Of a DNA stretch of 25,188 bases, positions 22,415 through 25,188 are shown in pieces; the stretch's first letter is position 1; each line of letters opens with the position of its first letter. The position numbers and the translations under genes are program-made. Under the pieces are notes generated by a model that ran no database searches, had not been told where the DNA came from, and saw only the letters and a program-made list of their open reading frames with translations. Source of the DNA: an uncultured Hungatella sp. (GTDB taxonomy: Bacteria > Bacillota > Clostridia > Lachnospirales > Lachnospiraceae); contig CAJUPP010000055.1 of assembly GCA_910588325.1 (NCBI GenBank), forward strand, positions 1 to 25,188, in the 5' to 3' direction.

Positions 22415-23349
22415 TGTGGGGAGAGAAGCCATATCATTCCCTGGATTTCGAACTGAAAAAACAGTTTGGCCGGAAGCTGTACAAATTGTCTTTAGATGGA
22501 GGCATGACCTGTCCAAACCGGGACGGCACACTGGGATATGGAGGCTGTATTTTCTGCAGTGAGGGCGGTTCTGGTGAGTTTGCGAAAAGGCAGGAATTCT
22601 GTGAGGACGTGTGGCAGCAGATTGAAAAAGCTAAAAAGCAGGTGGAGAAGAAAATGCCTGCAGGCGGCAGATACATCGCATATTTTCAACCTTATACCAA
22701 CACATACGGACCGGTTTCCTATCTGGAACCGCTGTTTACAAGGGTCATAGAGCATCCGGAGGTGGAGGTGTTGTCTGTGGCCACCCGTCCGGATTGTCTG
22801 CCCCAGGAAACAATAAGGCTTTTAAAAAGGCTGAATCAGAAAAAGCCGGTCTGGGTAGAGCTGGGTCTTCAGACCATCTGTGAAGAGACAGCAAAAAGGA
22901 TACGCAGAGGCTATCCGCTATCCGTATTTGAAGATGCATATGCAAGGCTGAAAGAGGCAGGGCTTACGGTGGTGGTTCATGTGATTCTGGGGCTTCCGGG
23001 AGAGACCAGAGAGATGATGCTTGATACCGTCCGGTATTTAGGTGATTTAAAAGCTGATGGAATAAAACTTCAGATGCTTCATATATTGAAAGGAACCGTC
23101 CTGGCAAAAGAATATGAGGCGGAACCATTTCCTGTATTCTCCCTGGAGGAATATGCGGATTTAGTTGTGGACTGCATTTCGGTTCTGCCGGAATCTACGG
23201 TGATTCACCGTATCAGCGGCGACGGACCAAAATCTCTCTTAATAGCACCAAAATGGAGTGAAAATAAGAAAATGGTGCTGAATACCATCGCAAAACGGTT
23301 CAAAGAGCGGAAAATGTGTCAAGGATTAAGCGGTATGGTTGACAAATAG
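22411..23349 (+). CDS. TIGR01212 family radical SAM protein (YtqA-like)
   Basis: A radical SAM enzyme of the YtqA/YhcC family; recent family work links it to tRNA modification, but I treat the exact reaction as unsettled. The 312 residues carry the cluster-binding cysteines C34, C46 and C49 (C-x11-C-x2-C, in CPNRDG and GGCIFCSEGG), an unusual spacing that marks this family. Further family blocks are YFQPYTNTYGP (near residue 91), VATRPDCLP, VWVELGLQT and VHVILGLPGE. The stop of the MATE gene overlaps its start (22411-22414). AAAGGAGGG lies 14 nt before the first ATG, so the second ATG or a start nearer to it is not better placed. A strong promoter for the next gene overlaps its last codons. 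Confidence 0.93.
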   Translation: MMWGEKPYHSLDFELKKQFGRKLYKLSLDGGMTCPNRDGTLGYGGCIFCSEGGSGEFAKRQEFCEDVWQQIEKAKKQVEKKMPAGGRYIAYFQPYTNTYGPVSYLEPLFTRVIEHPEVEVLSVATRPDCLPQETIRLLKRLNQKKPVWVELGLQTICEETAKRIRRGYPLSVFEDAYARLKEAGLTVVVHVILGLPGETREMMLDTVRYLGDLKADGIKLQMLHILKGTVLAKEYEAEPFPVFSLEEYADLVVDCISVLPESTVIHRISGDGPKSLLIAPKWSENKKMVLNTIAKRFKERKMCQGLSGMVDK

Positions 23350-23367
23350 GGAAAATTGTTTTATACT
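23339..23367 (+). promoter_or_regulatory. Strong promoter of the DUF6465-like gene
   Basis: TTGACA (23339-23344), a 17-bp spacer and TATACT (23362-23367) match 11 of 12 consensus bases, overlapping the stop codon of the radical SAM gene (23347-23349). The leader would be about 80 nt. A second TTGACA (23384-23389) and TATAAT (23415-23420) lie downstream but 25 bp apart, too far to pair. Confidence 0.75.
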
Positions 23368-23453
23368 ACGTTCAGCTAAAATTTTGACAAAAGAATAACG
23401 CGACCGGATGGTTTTATAATTTTGAGTAAGATATATTTTAGGAGGACATGATT

Positions 23454-23945
23454 ATGCCACGTACAAAAAAGGCGGCGGTTGAACCTATAGCGGAGACTGT
23501 ATCGGAGATACCGGCAGTAGAGACAGCAGTTGTTGCAGCTGATGAGACGAAAGCAGAGCCTGAGAAGACTACAAGAAAGAGAACGGTAAAGGCAGCGGAA
23601 GAGAAGACGGAAGCCATGACGAAGAAGACCCGTGGAAGAAAGAAAGCAACTGCAGATACGGCTGCTGAGGCAAAGGAAGATGCACCTAAGAGTGAGGCTC
23701 CTGAGAAGACGACAACCAGAAAAGCTGCTGCAAAGAAAGACGCGGCACAGGTCAGTGTTAAGATTCAGTTTGGCGGGAGAGATTTTTCTACCGAGGAGAT
23801 TTTGGAGAGAGCAAAAGCTGCTTTTTCGGCAGCCAATGAGGGTGTAGAGATCAAGACCATAGATTTGTATGTGAATGCGGATGACCGAGCTGCTTATTAT
23901 GTAGTCAATGGCCAGGTTCCGGAAAACAACAAAATTGATTTATAA
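23454..23945 (+). CDS. Lys/Ala-rich basic protein, DUF6465-like
   Basis: Function unknown. The 163-residue protein has two parts. Residues 1-95 are low-complexity Lys/Ala/Glu/Thr with repeated KK, RKR and an RGRKK AT-hook-like core, recalling bacterial histone-H1-like tails. Residues 98-163 form a compact domain with VKIQFGGRDFSTEEILERAK and IDLYVNADDRAAYYVVNG, matching my memory of the DUF6465 proteins common in Lachnospiraceae. AGGAGG (23440-23445) is 8 nt before the ATG at 23454 but only 2 nt before the ATG at 23448, so 23454 is preferred. It has its own strong promoter and terminator, which implies abundant, independent expression. DNA or nucleoid binding is inferred from composition only. 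Confidence 0.8.
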   Translation: MPRTKKAAVEPIAETVSEIPAVETAVVAADETKAEPEKTTRKRTVKAAEEKTEAMTKKTRGRKKATADTAAEAKEDAPKSEAPEKTTTRKAAAKKDAAQVSVKIQFGGRDFSTEEILERAKAAFSAANEGVEIKTIDLYVNADDRAAYYVVNGQVPENNKIDL

Positions 23946-23959
23946 TGTAAAAAAGAAGA

Positions 23960-23995
23960 AAAGCTGCGGAAAAGTTTAGTTGCCGCGGCTTTTTG
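23960..23995 (+). terminator. Terminator after the DUF6465-like gene
   Basis: AAAGCTGCGG (23960-23969) pairs with CCGCGGCTTT (23983-23992) with one G-T pair and is followed by TTT. It separates the DUF6465-like gene from the ATPase gene. Confidence 0.88.
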
Positions 23996-24032
23996 TTATA
24001 GGAAAGGAAATCTGTTTTTTCTGGAGGAAGGT

Positions 24033-25188
24033 ATGCTTTACGATAAGAAGATATGGATAGGAACAGACGGAGACCACAAAATCTCAATCTTGCCTGAGAT
24101 GGCAAACCGTCATGGTCTGATTGCAGGCGCTACGGGAACAGGAAAGACCATTACTTTGAAGGTTCTGGCAGAGTCGTTCAGTGATATGGGGGTTCCGGTG
24201 TTCTTGGCAGATGTAAAAGGCGACCTGGCAGGCATGTGCCGCCTGGGCTCTCACAGTGATAGCGAAAACAGCAGGATTCGTAAATTAAACCTTGAGGAAA
24301 ATGGATTTGAATACGTTTCCTACCCGGTATGCTTCTGGGATATTTTTGCGGAAAAAGGTCTTCCTCTGCGAACAACCATCAGCGAGATGGGGCCGGAGCT
24401 TCTGGCACGCCTGATGGATTTGAACAAGACCCAATCGGATATTCTGTCTATTGTGTTTAAAATTGCAGATGATGAGGGATTACTTCTCATAGATATGAAG
24501 GATTTACGTGCTATGCTGAATTATGTGGGGGAGAACAATAAAGAGTATAGCAGCCGGTACGGAAATTTGGCGAAGCAGAGTATCAACGCCATTGTCCGCA
24601 GCCTGGTGGCTTTGGAGGATCAGGGAGGCGACCTGTTTTTTGGTGAACCGGCTCTGGATATCCGGGATTGGTTTCAGACCGGAGGATTTCATGGGCAGGG
24701 AGTCATCAATATTTTACATAGTGAAAGCCTGATTAACAATCCTATGATGTATTCCACCTTCATGCTGTGGATGCTGTCAGAACTTTTTGAGATTATGCCT
24801 GAGGCAGGGGATTGTGAAAAGCCCAGGCTGGTATTTTTCTTTGATGAAGCCCATCTTTTATTTAAAGGAGCGCCAAAAGCGCTGCTTTTAAAGATTGAAC
24901 AGGTGGTAAAGCTGATTCGTTCCAGGGGCGTAGGGATTTATTTTATTACCCAGAGCCCGGGCGACATTCCGGATGAAGTTCTGGGGCAGCTGGGCAATAA
25001 GATTCAGCACGCGCTTCGGGCTTATACGCCTGCAGACCAGAAAGTGGTAAGGGCAGCAGCGGATTCTTTCCGTGTTAATCCGGAATTTGATACCAGAGAG
25101 GTTTTGACACAGTTGGGGACTGGTGAGGCATTGATTTCGAGGGCACTGAAAAAGTCTGATTCTTTGTTAAAAGAATTAGGCTTTTTCT
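24033..25188 (+). CDS. HerA/DUF853-type ATPase (YjgR-like), cut by the window edge
   Basis: A P-loop ATPase of the HerA-FtsK helicase group, with E. coli YjgR as the best-known DUF853 relative; its cellular role is not established. The first 385 codons are inside the window and remain open to the last base. Walker A is GATGTGKT (residues 32-39). Walker B is VFFFDEAH (267-274, with D271 and E272). The family block TQSPGDIPDEVLGQLGNKI, then QHALRAYTPADQK, follows near residue 309, and a DVKGDLAG block comes after Walker A. GGAGGAAGG ends just before the ATG at 24033. It follows the DUF6465-like gene after a terminator, so it is likely transcribed from its own, unseen promoter or by read-through. 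The rest of the protein, about 100 residues or more by family size, lies beyond the window. Confidence 0.93.
   Translation, partial: MLYDKKIWIGTDGDHKISILPEMANRHGLIAGATGTGKTITLKVLAESFSDMGVPVFLADVKGDLAGMCRLGSHSDSENSRIRKLNLEENGFEYVSYPVCFWDIFAEKGLPLRTTISEMGPELLARLMDLNKTQSDILSIVFKIADDEGLLLIDMKDLRAMLNYVGENNKEYSSRYGNLAKQSINAIVRSLVALEDQGGDLFFGEPALDIRDWFQTGGFHGQGVINILHSESLINNPMMYSTFMLWMLSELFEIMPEAGDCEKPRLVFFFDEAHLLFKGAPKALLLKIEQVVKLIRSRGVGIYFITQSPGDIPDEVLGQLGNKIQHALRAYTPADQKVVRAAADSFRVNPEFDTREVLTQLGTGEALISRALKKSDSLLKELGFF

Noticed and set aside
23384..23420. Second promoter TTGACA/TATAAT before the DUF6465-like gene
   Set aside because: The hexamers are perfect but 25 bp apart, too far for sigma-A; the upstream pair at 23339-23367 has ideal spacing.
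1..25188. Mobile element, phage, CRISPR, tRNA or rRNA genes
   Set aside because: No transposase, integrase, regularly spaced repeats, cloverleaf or rRNA sequence was seen on either strand.

Overview
The window looks like a chromosomal segment of a spore-forming, anaerobic clostridium, most likely a gut Lachnospiraceae. The evidence is moderate GC with AT-rich promoters, strong AGGAGG ribosome sites, LplB/YtcP-type sugar permeases without their own ATPase, a SpoIID/LytB-domain protein, a PdaA-type deacetylase and a Lys/Ala-rich DUF6465-like protein. The species assignment is inference. I see no tRNA, rRNA, CRISPR array, transposase, integrase or phage gene.

Layout. (1) 73-1839, minus: adenine deaminase, read from a near-consensus promoter about 100 bp upstream of the gene. 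(2) 2204-10404, plus: a carbohydrate-use locus made of two CUT1 ABC permeases, a lipoprotein substrate-binding protein, a membrane-bound AraC-type sensor-regulator and a GH2 glycosidase, closed by a hairpin terminator at about 10420. (3) 10467-11965, minus: an overlapping three-gene operon of an ECF sigma factor and two small membrane proteins. The sigma gene appears to start at ATT behind a perfect Shine-Dalgarno sequence. (4) 12123-13978, plus: GNAT acetyltransferase, deoC and cdd, tightly packed, for deoxynucleoside salvage. (5) 13979-14442: no protein gene, but a strong promoter, a heavily self-complementary stretch of about 200 nt and a perfect terminator, which I read as a structured small RNA gene. 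(6) 14443-19757, plus: AI-2E-family permease, a long SpoIID/LytB-domain protein and a GH3 N-acetylhexosaminidase-like enzyme. (7) 19758-19955: a repeat-rich, hairpin-forming spacer. (8) 19956-20858, minus: PdaA-like polysaccharide deacetylase. (9) 20975-23349, plus: MATE transporter and a TIGR01212/YtqA radical SAM protein overlapping by 4 bp. (10) 23454 to the right edge, plus: DUF6465-like basic protein, a terminator, and the start of a HerA/DUF853-type ATPase that runs off the window.

How it fits together. Region 2 probably senses, imports and hydrolyses a beta-linked saccharide, borrowing an MsmX-type ATPase from elsewhere in the genome. Regions 6 and 8 hold three enzyme families that act on peptidoglycan or its fragments (SpoIID, GH3/NagZ-like, PdaA), which suggests wall remodelling or sporulation. 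Regions 1 and 4 are purine and pyrimidine salvage. The least explained elements are the small RNA gene at about 14105-14328, the ECF operon with its ATT start, and the repeat-bearing spacer at 19758-19955.
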